Below are positions 7,668-14,104 of a stretch of 64,000 nt of DNA, one piece after another. The notes beneath the pieces were generated by a model, which saw nothing but the letters and a program-made list of their open reading frames with translations, searched no databases and was not told the DNA's origin. A program made the translations under genes and the position numbers. Source of the stretch: SHAN690 sp041391765 (GTDB lineage Bacteria > Bacteroidota > Bacteroidia > Flavobacteriales_G > Salibacteraceae); contig JAWKNJ010000028.1 of assembly GCA_041391765.1 (NCBI GenBank), forward strand, positions 1-64,000, read 5' to 3'. Position 1 is the stretch's first letter; every line of letters begins with the position of its first letter.

Positions 7668-8804
7668 ATGGCTAAAAGGGTACGACCAAACATTCCTGAT
7701 AAGGTGAAGACGAATTTGTGGAGGGCATCAGGAGGGAGGTGCCAGTTTGATAATTGCAATACTCCACTTTGGTTACATGCAGCGACTATGGGAAAGATGA
7801 ACAAGTCCTATATCGCTCACATTTATGCGTTTTCTGAAGAGGGACCAAGATACGATGCCGTTCAGTCCCCAAAGCTTGAAAAGGACTTTTCGAATCTTAT
7901 GCTGGTTTGTGATGAGTGCCACCGAACATTTGACGACAAGTCAAAGGTTTCTGAGTACCCGACAGAACGGTTACTTGCAATGAAAAGGGCTCATGAGGAA
8001 CGCATTGAATTTTTGACTGGACTAAAGCCAAATAAGCGAAGCCATGTGATACTTTTTGGAGCCAAGATTGGTCAGCATGGATCTCCGTTAAACTTTAGTC
8101 ATGCGACATCAGCTCTGCTACCCGACTTTTACCCATCCATGCCACGCGCTTTGGAGCTCGGGATGAAGGCCTCATTTGAAGATCACAGTGAATCCTACTG
8201 GAACAGTGAAAATCAGAACCTGACCGATCAATTCAAAAAGGAAGTAGCCTTTATTAAAGGCTCGCATGAAGTGCAGCACTTTTCCGTGTTCGGGTTGGCT
8301 CCGCAACCGCTACTCATCAAACTAGGCACATTGTTGAGCGATATTTACCAAGCAGATGTGTATCAGCTACATCGAGAGCCTAGTACCTGGAATTGGTTAG
8401 ACGAAGATGTGCACGTTGACCACACCCTTAACAAGTCAAGTGGACATGGAAATCAAATAGCCCTGAAGTTTGAACTCAGTGCTACAATTAATGATGAGCG
8501 GGTACACAGGGTGCTCGGTGAGGATTGTGCCATTTGGTCTCTAACCCACAATAACCCGAACAACGACTATCTCCGTTCCATAAAGAGTCTACAGGATTTC
8601 CGCAGCAAAATGCGAAGAGCATTTGATCAGATAAAAGCTGAGCATGGTGAAGATGCAGTTATCCACGTTTTTCCTGCAATGCCAGTATCCGCTGCCATAG
8701 AATTAGGGCGTGTGTGGATGCCTAAAGCGGACTTACCAATGATCATTTATGATCAGAACCGGAAGAACGAAGGGTTTTTCAAAACACTAACAATAACTAA
8801 TTGA
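7668..8804 (+). CDS. cap5: Cap5: HNH nuclease-SAVED CBASS effector
   Basis: The 378-residue effector of a CBASS anti-phage system. The N-terminal HNH domain (residues about 1-115) has zinc-binding pairs Cys25/Cys30 and Cys81/Cys84, the histidine His51 in AHIYAFSEEGPR, Asn76 and His85. Residues about 120-378 match the SAVED domain that senses cyclic oligonucleotides, with the typical final segment of hydrophobic strands (VIHVFPAMPVSAAIELGRVW). In characterised Cap5 proteins, binding of a cyclic dinucleotide drives oligomerisation and non-specific double-stranded DNA cleavage, killing the infected cell. Its TGA stop lies 2 nt before the cyclase ATG. The length and all motifs are complete, so it should be active. 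Confidence 0.92.
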   Translation: MAKRVRPNIPDKVKTNLWRASGGRCQFDNCNTPLWLHAATMGKMNKSYIAHIYAFSEEGPRYDAVQSPKLEKDFSNLMLVCDECHRTFDDKSKVSEYPTERLLAMKRAHEERIEFLTGLKPNKRSHVILFGAKIGQHGSPLNFSHATSALLPDFYPSMPRALELGMKASFEDHSESYWNSENQNLTDQFKKEVAFIKGSHEVQHFSVFGLAPQPLLIKLGTLLSDIYQADVYQLHREPSTWNWLDEDVHVDHTLNKSSGHGNQIALKFELSATINDERVHRVLGEDCAIWSLTHNNPNNDYLRSIKSLQDFRSKMRRAFDQIKAEHGEDAVIHVFPAMPVSAAIELGRVWMPKADLPMIIYDQNRKNEGFFKTLTITN

Positions 8805-8806
8805 AT

Positions 8807-10042
8807 ATGTTAACACAAGAACAGAAAACGCAATTCAGCGAATTGCTGGAAGAACTGGGTCAGACGCTGGACATCAGTCCAAATGAGTATGCTGCTGCTG
8901 TAAAGAGCTATGGCGCGGTTGGAACACAATTGTCGAAAGAAGGATCGCTATTAGCACCGTATAAACCCGAAATCTTACCACAGGGCTCGTTCATGCTTGG
9001 AACCATGATCAAGCCGGTAAACGAGACCGATGACCTAGACATCGACCTCGTTTGTCAGCTTGTTGGAAAAAATCCACTATGGACTCAGTACGATCTGAAG
9101 CAGAAAGTGGGGGATCAGCTTAAAGAAAATGGAGTTTACCGTCCGATGATAGAGCCAGAAGGTCGAAGATGCTGGACGCTGCGATATTCTGACTCTGCAA
9201 ACTATCACATGGACATTCTACCTGCAATTGTAGATTCTGGTTATCGTATGATCCTCGAAAAAGCCTTTTCGGCACAAGAGCTGGATGAGTTAGATGACCT
9301 AGCCATTCGCATCACTGATCGTAAGAGATCTGATTATCGCATCGAGAAGTTGCATTTGCTATGGCTAAAGAGCAACCCCTTTGGGTATGGTAGGTGGTTT
9401 TTTAGCCGAGCATCGCTCGATGTCATGAAGGCCTTTTCAATCAATGAATCTATTAAGCCTGTACCTGACTACCAAAGGGACAAGCTGCCTCTTCAGCGCG
9501 TAGTGCAAATTCTGAAACGGCATCGCGACTTAATGTTCAAGGGTGATGAGAACAAGCCTATTTCTATCATTATCACCACTCTAGCAGCTAAAGCGTATAA
9601 TAAAGAAACTACTGTTTTAGAGGCATTGCAGAATGTGATCGAGAGAATGACCGATTATATTGAAGAGCGATTTGATCCGGCAACGGGTAAGTTGATTAAA
9701 TGGGTGACAAACCCTGTCAACTCAGAAGAGAATTTTGCCGATAAGTGGGTAGAGGTTTTTGAAAAACAAGAGAATTTTTACAAATGGATTTATTCGGTTC
9801 GAGAGGACGTACGACATGCATTGGATCAAAAAGATAGAGGGCTGCACTACGTGATGGAATCGTTAAAATCACCTTTCGGTGAAAAGGCAGTGACTAAGGC
9901 CTTTAGTAATTACGGTGAGAAGCAGCTTGAGCTGCGTGAAAGTGGTGGTATGAAGATGGCGGGTCTTACAGGCATGGTTGGATCGAGTGGTAGAACCCAC
10001 ATTCGTCAACATACAAATTTTGGCAGGCTGAAAGATGAGTAG
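8807..10042 (+). CDS. CBASS CD-NTase (cyclic oligonucleotide synthase)
   Basis: A 411-residue cGAS/DncV-like nucleotidyltransferase. The nucleotide-binding Gly60-Ser61 in QGSFMLGT is followed by the acidic cluster Asp76-Leu-Asp78-Ile-Asp80, and a third catalytic acid is Asp136 in YHMDILPAI. The C-terminal part is the helical lid domain. On phage infection such enzymes make cyclic di- or trinucleotides that activate the effector, here Cap5; the exact product cannot be read from sequence. The frame also has a TTG at 8801 overlapping the cap5 stop, but the ATG at 8807 is preferred. The 3' end overlaps the E2 gene by 8 nt. The C-terminus, the usual site of E2 conjugation, ends in a flexible Gly/Ser/Arg-rich segment. 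Confidence 0.92.
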   Translation: MLTQEQKTQFSELLEELGQTLDISPNEYAAAVKSYGAVGTQLSKEGSLLAPYKPEILPQGSFMLGTMIKPVNETDDLDIDLVCQLVGKNPLWTQYDLKQKVGDQLKENGVYRPMIEPEGRRCWTLRYSDSANYHMDILPAIVDSGYRMILEKAFSAQELDELDDLAIRITDRKRSDYRIEKLHLLWLKSNPFGYGRWFFSRASLDVMKAFSINESIKPVPDYQRDKLPLQRVVQILKRHRDLMFKGDENKPISIIITTLAAKAYNKETTVLEALQNVIERMTDYIEERFDPATGKLIKWVTNPVNSEENFADKWVEVFEKQENFYKWIYSVREDVRHALDQKDRGLHYVMESLKSPFGEKAVTKAFSNYGEKQLELRESGGMKMAGLTGMVGSSGRTHIRQHTNFGRLKDE

Positions 10043-10463
10043 GTCAATTTCGTTAATAAGTCAGGAGGGTGCGTTGAAATCATATTTTCCAGATTCTGAC
10101 ATAAGACGCAAGTACGATACTGAGATACGATGGACTTCGATCGTAACACCAACTCCATTGAGTGCCACCTATACCCTGCACCTTCATTACAAGGCAGGAG
10201 ATGGGGCAAAGGTCTATGTGCTATCTCCGAAACCGTTGGCCCTTGCAAAGGGAAAAGCTCGACTTCCTCATGTTTACAATCATCAAGAACAACGACTCTG
10301 CTTGTATTATCCAATGGATAGGGAATGGAATCCCGGAATGTACTATGTACACACGCTGATTCCTTGGGCGTGCGAATGGCTCATGCACTATGAATTATGG
10401 GTTGGATCAGGTAATTGGCAGGGTGGTGGCATTGAGCATGATGAAGACGAGGCTGAGGGATAA
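10035..10463 (+). CDS. CBASS stand-alone E2-like conjugating protein (type II-short)
   Basis: A 142-residue E2-like protein. The likely catalytic Cys89 lies in RLCLYYP, preceded by the LPHVYNHQE segment with His80-type residues. The downstream PWACEWLMHYELW and GNWQGGGIEH motifs are the hallmarks of CBASS E2 proteins. In type II-short CBASS the E2 acts without E1 and deconjugase partners, forming a covalent link with the cyclase C-terminus and raising its activity. The start ATG overlaps the cyclase gene by 8 nt. No E1-like (Cap2) or JAB-type (Cap3) gene is present nearby, which defines the short subtype. Confidence 0.88.
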   Translation: MSRSISLISQEGALKSYFPDSDIRRKYDTEIRWTSIVTPTPLSATYTLHLHYKAGDGAKVYVLSPKPLALAKGKARLPHVYNHQEQRLCLYYPMDREWNPGMYYVHTLIPWACEWLMHYELWVGSGNWQGGGIEHDEDEAEG

Positions 10464-10500
10464 GAGAACCATCTTAATTAAAGCCTAAGTGGCCGCACTA

Positions 10501-10708
10501 ATGAATCAGGGCATCGTGCATTTCGAAGGGAAGATTATCAAGTTCTAAGAAGAGTTTGCCAAGAATTATCTATTAGCGGCACCACATTTTGAAAAATAAT
10601 TGATAAGTCTATAGCACGAATGCTAAAGGTGAAACAAGAACTGACACTGTATGAAATCAACACCAATTGGCTGCTGGTAAAGCAGATGGATTACCATTAA
10701 AAGATTGA
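10501..10708 (+). pseudogene. Possible gene relic downstream of CBASS
   Basis: The 300-nt stretch between the E2 gene and the XRE gene has no intact gene. Joining frames across one stop (about 10546) and two frame changes (about 10600 and 10680) gives a protein-like string: VHFEGKIIKF, then EEFAKNYLLAAPHFEK, then KSIARMLKVKQELTLYEI, then ADGLPLKD. This looks like decayed coding sequence rather than random DNA, but I do not recognise the product and chance cannot be excluded. Confidence 0.22.
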
Positions 10709-10763
10709 GCCGAGAAAGCCCTCCATTGAATGCAAAGTTTGATGAACTGGGTAATGCTGATTA

Positions 10764-10988
10764 TCAAATGTCAAACAGGTTGTTAAGATCGGTGTCAATT
10801 GCCTTGGAAATCACGTACAGAGTATACGATGTACATGTTGTTTTACCATTTTCAATTAGCTCAATATGTTGTCGATCCTTGTCGCATCTCCTAGCTAGCT
10901 CTGATTGAGAGAGGCCATTTTGTTCGCGTAGTTTTCGAATTTGATCTCCAAGTTTTGTAGTGAATTCTCTCTTGTCCATTGTAGCCAA
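10764..10988 (-). CDS. XRE-family helix-turn-helix regulator
   Basis: A 74-residue single-domain HTH_3 protein (a Met at codon 4, position 10979, is an alternative start). It has the canonical pattern KLREQNGLSQSELARRC for the first helices and the recognition helix, and ends in the ISKAIDTDLNNLFDI tail seen in many Bacteroidota XRE proteins. It is transcribed away from the T9SS-cargo gene at 11080, and a perfect palindrome (11014-11033) lies in the shared upstream region. This suggests it represses itself and the neighbour. It converges on the CBASS operon with about 300 nt between, so it is not clearly the CBASS regulator. Confidence 0.85.
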   Translation of the reverse strand: MATMDKREFTTKLGDQIRKLREQNGLSQSELARRCDKDRQHIELIENGKTTCTSYTLYVISKAIDTDLNNLFDI

Positions 10989-11013
10989 AAGGACAATTCA
11001 TCGTCTTGAATGA

Positions 11014-11033
11014 TGTCATAATAAATTATGACA
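11014..11033. promoter_or_regulatory. Palindromic operator candidate
   Basis: Perfect 8-bp arms TGTCATAA and TTATGACA around a TAAA centre. The site lies 26 nt upstream of the XRE start and just upstream of the -7 element at 11050, overlapping where the -33 element of the cargo gene would be. The position fits a repressor operator controlling both divergent genes. Confidence 0.55.
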
Positions 11034-11049
11034 ATATGTTGTTTCTGGG

Positions 11050-11057
11050 TACTTTTG
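11050..11057 (+). promoter_or_regulatory. Bacteroidota-type promoter -7 element
   Basis: TACTTTTG matches the phylum consensus TAnnTTTG, 23 nt before the ATG at 11080. No clear TTG -33 element is seen at the expected distance; the palindrome at 11014-11033 occupies that region. Confidence 0.5.
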
Positions 11058-11079
11058 TGTTACAAACCAAACCTTCAAG

Positions 11080-11835
11080 ATGAAACTACTCATACCACTC
11101 TTATTATTTCTCAGCTCGTTTGTCTACGGTCAGGACACGCTATATATATATCAAGGAGACACAACCACGAGCCATCCAATTGGAAAGCTGCCCATAGATA
11201 CATCCAATATCAGCGATACAACTTGGACTACAGATATCGAAGAGACAATTCTCTTTAAGGAGGATTCGATTCATATCTACACCAATCCAACATTTGGAGA
11301 GTACACCGCAACCACGCCATCCGGTAGTGAAAGAATCTACTTCAAGATGTATCGTGTTCCAAGTGTTCCTACGCAGAACACATCCATCTATCTGAATTCT
11401 GTCATCATTAAGTCGTTTTTGGTGAACGCATTGGACAATATTCCATACTTCGATTCAACAATAGCCGCTAATACGGGAGATGTTTTTAAAGCTCGAATAG
11501 ATGGTGTTTCAGGAAATTCCGGAAGCTTTCTAGTTGATATAACAATGTTCAGTTTAGATACGACCTTAACAATGGAAGTTGTAACAACGGTCTATATTAC
11601 TTTCGATGATCCTAAATCAGTCTCAAACCTATCGTCTTCAAAACTGAATATTTATCCGAATCCCGTTTCAGACTATTTGTTGATTTCAAAGACCGTAGAT
11701 TTCAAGATATATGACTTAGCCGGAGTCCTCATTCATGAAGGTTCAAAAACATCAGTGATTGATATGAGGAACATTCCATCTGGGCTATATGTTCTTTCAA
11801 CTTTGGAAATGAATACAGTATTCTTAAGGGAGTGA
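11080..11835 (+). CDS. Secreted protein with T9SS type A sorting domain
   Basis: A 251-residue exported protein. Residues 1-18 are a Sec signal peptide (MKLLIPLLLFLSSFVYGQ, cleavage before or after Gln). The middle is Ser/Thr/Asp-rich with no domain I recognise. Residues about 185-251 form the conserved T9SS C-terminal signal: LNIYPNPVSDYLLI, then KIYDLAGVLI, then IPSGLYVL, ending in a short basic tail. It should cross the outer membrane through the T9SS, of which SprA is encoded at the far end of this window. Its promoter lies next to an XRE operator, so expression is likely regulated by the neighbouring repressor. Confidence 0.8.
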   Translation: MKLLIPLLLFLSSFVYGQDTLYIYQGDTTTSHPIGKLPIDTSNISDTTWTTDIEETILFKEDSIHIYTNPTFGEYTATTPSGSERIYFKMYRVPSVPTQNTSIYLNSVIIKSFLVNALDNIPYFDSTIAANTGDVFKARIDGVSGNSGSFLVDITMFSLDTTLTMEVVTTVYITFDDPKSVSNLSSSKLNIYPNPVSDYLLISKTVDFKIYDLAGVLIHEGSKTSVIDMRNIPSGLYVLSTLEMNTVFLRE

Positions 11836-11837
11836 AG

Positions 11838-11858
11838 CCAATCTTCGAATGGTTTTTT
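11838..11858 (+). terminator. Weak rho-independent terminator candidate
   Basis: A short hairpin (CCA, A:A mismatch, TC paired with GA, mismatch, TGG; TTC loop) is followed by six T. It starts 2 nt after the stop of the T9SS cargo gene. The stem is short, so this is tentative. The rest of the 372-nt gap 11836-12207 holds the tRNA fragment at 12028-12065 and nothing else I can identify. Confidence 0.4.
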
Positions 11859-12027
11859 CTGTAACAGAATCGTAACAGAATTTCTTGCAACTGAAAAAGG
11901 ATGCAAGAAAATGTGAAGCCGTTGATATGACAGCTCTAAAACGTCAGATTGCCTGCAGGTGTTGAGGTTCGAGTTTGAAAATTTCTGCCGAAAACTGCAC
12001 CTTGTTGAAAAATAAAGTCACCTGAGA

Positions 12028-12065
12028 TTAAGAAACTTCTATTCTATCCATTGAACTACGGGACC
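12028..12065 (-). tRNA. 5' half of a tRNA-Arg gene, broken in the anticodon loop
   Basis: Read on the minus strand from 12065, the sequence gives a tRNA 5' half: acceptor strand GGTCCCG, TA, a D-arm GTTC-loop-GAAT, A, then anticodon stem strand GAAGT and loop TTCTTAA. The order and bases match Bacteroidota tRNA-Arg(CCT) up to the anticodon loop. After this, the 3' anticodon stem strand, T-arm and acceptor complement (CGGGACT) are absent: the next bases are TCTCAGGTG and then AT-rich sequence. The gene is therefore truncated. Integrases often recombine within tRNA anticodon or T-arms, so this may mark the right end of the accessory island. Confidence 0.65.
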
Positions 12066-12207
12066 AATGATGTGCAAATATATTATCAATGGTAGCGATG
12101 AGGTGAGAAAGTTAAGGCGCGCTCCTGGAATGGTTTTTAATCCTTTTTTAATCTCGTTTTAGATTCATGCTTAGGGTGTCATTTCACCTTTGAGTAAACC
12201 CAAGGTT

Positions 12208-13110
12208 ATGAAAGTCTCTGTCATCCTTACCACTTACAATTCAGAACGCAATCTAAAGGTTTCCCTTCCCAGTGTATTTGCGCAAACGGGCTTGGGAAAG
12301 GACTTTGAGTTCGAGATCATCGCCATTGATAATTGTAGCCAGGATGGGACGCTTGAAGTATTGCGATCTTATGGCATCGAACCATTGATTAACGAGAAGA
12401 ATTCCGGAGGACCCAATAAGGGACGAAACAGAGGGCTGGATTTGGCTACAGGAGATGTTATTTGCTTCCTGGATGATGATGATGCCTGGCATCCTGATAA
12501 GACAAGAATGCAGCTTTCAGCCATTGGTAGCGCACCGATTGTTACGTCATCCTACCTTACATTGGAGCAAGCTTCCGGTAGGGAAACAGTGAGAGGTTCA
12601 AGAAGTGGTGAAGTGAAATTGTATTCCCGAAACCAAACTTTTTTGAACAAACTGAAGGGCGAGAAGGGAATTCAATATCATTACATGAGTACCATCATGA
12701 TTGATGCTTCGCTGCGACATGTGAAGTTTGAGGAGTATTTTGGAAAACATGACTTTGATTGGCTGTTGAGACTATTTGAAAATCAGGTCTCAGCGCAGAT
12801 AGAGGAAGTGTTAGTCACTCGTCACGTGCATGACAGCAACTTGAGCAGAACATCCTTGTTTAGGGTGATGGATTATCACTTTGCGCTTTTAACCTTGGAG
12901 GACTACACCGCCAGGTATCCAAAAGAATCTGAGCTTGGTTCGGAGAGACTGAATGCAACTCGTGCAAAGTATCACTACGAATTGGGCCAAATGAAGGATG
13001 CGAGAAGGTTTTTTGTTCGCTCGCAATGGGAAATCAAGAATGCTCTCTATTATCTCACCACGTTCGCTGGAAGCGCATGGGTGAAAAGAAAATACATGGT
13101 ATTTGGTTAA
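12208..13110 (+). CDS. Family 2 glycosyltransferase
   Basis: A 300-residue GT-A fold glycosyltransferase. The ATG at 12208 starts directly at the first beta-strand (MKVSVILTTYNS); an in-frame TTG at 12190 would add six residues and is less likely. The metal-binding DxD-type motif is LDDDDAWHP at about residues 90-98, and the nucleotide-sugar region includes NCSQDGT and the GPNKGRNRG segment. No membrane segment is seen. It probably transfers a sugar to a cell-surface glycan or lipid; the donor and acceptor are unknown. It is the first intact core-like gene to the right of the tRNA fragment. Confidence 0.85.
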   Translation: MKVSVILTTYNSERNLKVSLPSVFAQTGLGKDFEFEIIAIDNCSQDGTLEVLRSYGIEPLINEKNSGGPNKGRNRGLDLATGDVICFLDDDDAWHPDKTRMQLSAIGSAPIVTSSYLTLEQASGRETVRGSRSGEVKLYSRNQTFLNKLKGEKGIQYHYMSTIMIDASLRHVKFEEYFGKHDFDWLLRLFENQVSAQIEEVLVTRHVHDSNLSRTSLFRVMDYHFALLTLEDYTARYPKESELGSERLNATRAKYHYELGQMKDARRFFVRSQWEIKNALYYLTTFAGSAWVKRKYMVFG

Positions 13111-13164
13111 ACTGGGAGGAGATTATTTCCAAAAACATCCTGCAATCTTCATCTTTGGGGTCAA

Positions 13165-13755
13165 ATGCTAAAGATGAGATACAGTTTCCTGACCTTGAGT
13201 TTGTGGCTAGTTTTTGCAATAAATCTCAGCTCATGTGCTTCTGCTGATGATAAGCCCAGCGAAGAAGTTTTCATCGATGACATGGTGCATGTCATGGAGC
13301 ACATGAAGGTCTACATGCTTGAGGTTTATGATGTCCCCGCTGACAGTAACATGGATTTTCGACCGTCTGAAGAGGTTATGTCATTTCGAGAGCACGCAGC
13401 ACATGTGTTGAGCAACATGTATATGCAGAACGAGTGCTTTGTGAAACGTGATACTACAACGACAATCGATTGGGTGTTGGAAGATGTTGCCGGTTTAATG
13501 GCGACTGACGATCGAGCCAAGTTGCGTGAGAAAATAGCCGGGCAATTTGATGCTATCGTATTGGATTTGAAAGGGATAAAAGGAAAACAAGATTGGAATA
13601 AGACTCGTGTGTTGCCGCAGTTTGACGGTAAACCTGTGAAGGATTTAATGACTATTGTGATGATGATGCGAGATCACATAACTCATCACCGTGCACAGAT
13701 GATCGTGTATTTGCGTCTAATGGGCTATGAACCACCTCCATACCGACCTTTTTAA
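13165..13755 (+). CDS. DinB-like four-helix lipoprotein
   Basis: A 196-residue protein with an N-terminal lipoprotein signal: hydrophobic stretch, then LSSCAS with the lipid-accepting Cys at about residue 24. A Met at codon 4 (13174) is an alternative start. The mature part matches the DinB/YfiT metal-binding four-helix bundle: a first His in REHAAHV (about residue 77) and the later pair in RDHITHHRAQ (about residues 172-176). DinB-like proteins include thiol transferases, but most are of unknown function. It is followed after 1 nt by another lipoprotein gene, suggesting an envelope operon. A CATCTTTG near 13150 may be the -7 element. Confidence 0.75.
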   Translation: MLKMRYSFLTLSLWLVFAINLSSCASADDKPSEEVFIDDMVHVMEHMKVYMLEVYDVPADSNMDFRPSEEVMSFREHAAHVLSNMYMQNECFVKRDTTTTIDWVLEDVAGLMATDDRAKLREKIAGQFDAIVLDLKGIKGKQDWNKTRVLPQFDGKPVKDLMTIVMMMRDHITHHRAQMIVYLRLMGYEPPPYRPF

Positions 13756-13756
13756 G

Positions 13757-14104
13757 ATGTATACACGCCTTTTATTTTTTACATCAATTGCCTTGGTCTT
13801 ATTCATTTCGTGCAATCGATCTGGCCAGATCAAGGTGAAAAACAACATCCCAAAAACGACCATCGAGAACGTGTATTGGGGTGAGGTTTACATTGGTGGC
13901 TCGCTCAAGCCGGGTCAGGAGACTGAGTACATTGAGGTTGAACATAGCGAAGCAAAGCTGCCGGCTGAGTTTCGTATCTATTTCAGTATCGAAGCTGACG
14001 AACCGATTAAGTACTATACAGCAGAACGATATCCATTAAATAAAAAAGGTCAACTTTTTGTTGACCTTACAGATTCCACGGAAGTTTACGAAGTCGAGGA
14101 CTAA
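13757..14104 (+). CDS. Small predicted lipoprotein
   Basis: A 115-residue protein starting at the ATG at 13757, 1 nt after the previous stop. The signal is MYTRLLFFTSIALVLFISCN with the lipobox Cys at about residue 19. The mature domain is beta-rich and charged, with no family I recognise. It overlaps by 4 nt, tail to tail, with the PNGase-like gene on the other strand. It probably sits in the inner or outer membrane facing the periplasm. Confidence 0.65.
   Translation: MYTRLLFFTSIALVLFISCNRSGQIKVKNNIPKTTIENVYWGEVYIGGSLKPGQETEYIEVEHSEAKLPAEFRIYFSIEADEPIKYYTAERYPLNKKGQLFVDLTDSTEVYEVED

Noticed and set aside
7668..10463. Full type II CBASS with Cap2/Cap3
   Set aside because: Only an E2-like protein is present; no E1/ThiF fold or JAB peptidase was found on either strand nearby.
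10764..10988. The XRE gene as the CBASS regulator CapH
   Set aside because: No CapP peptidase is present, the gene faces the other way 300 nt beyond the CBASS operon, and its own palindrome sits at the T9SS gene promoter.
11955..11985. GGTTCGAG as a tRNA T-arm on the plus strand
   Set aside because: The flanking bases do not pair into a T-stem and no other tRNA parts are near.
12028..12065. A complete tRNA gene
   Set aside because: The 3' anticodon strand, T-arm and acceptor complement are missing; only the 5' half is readable.
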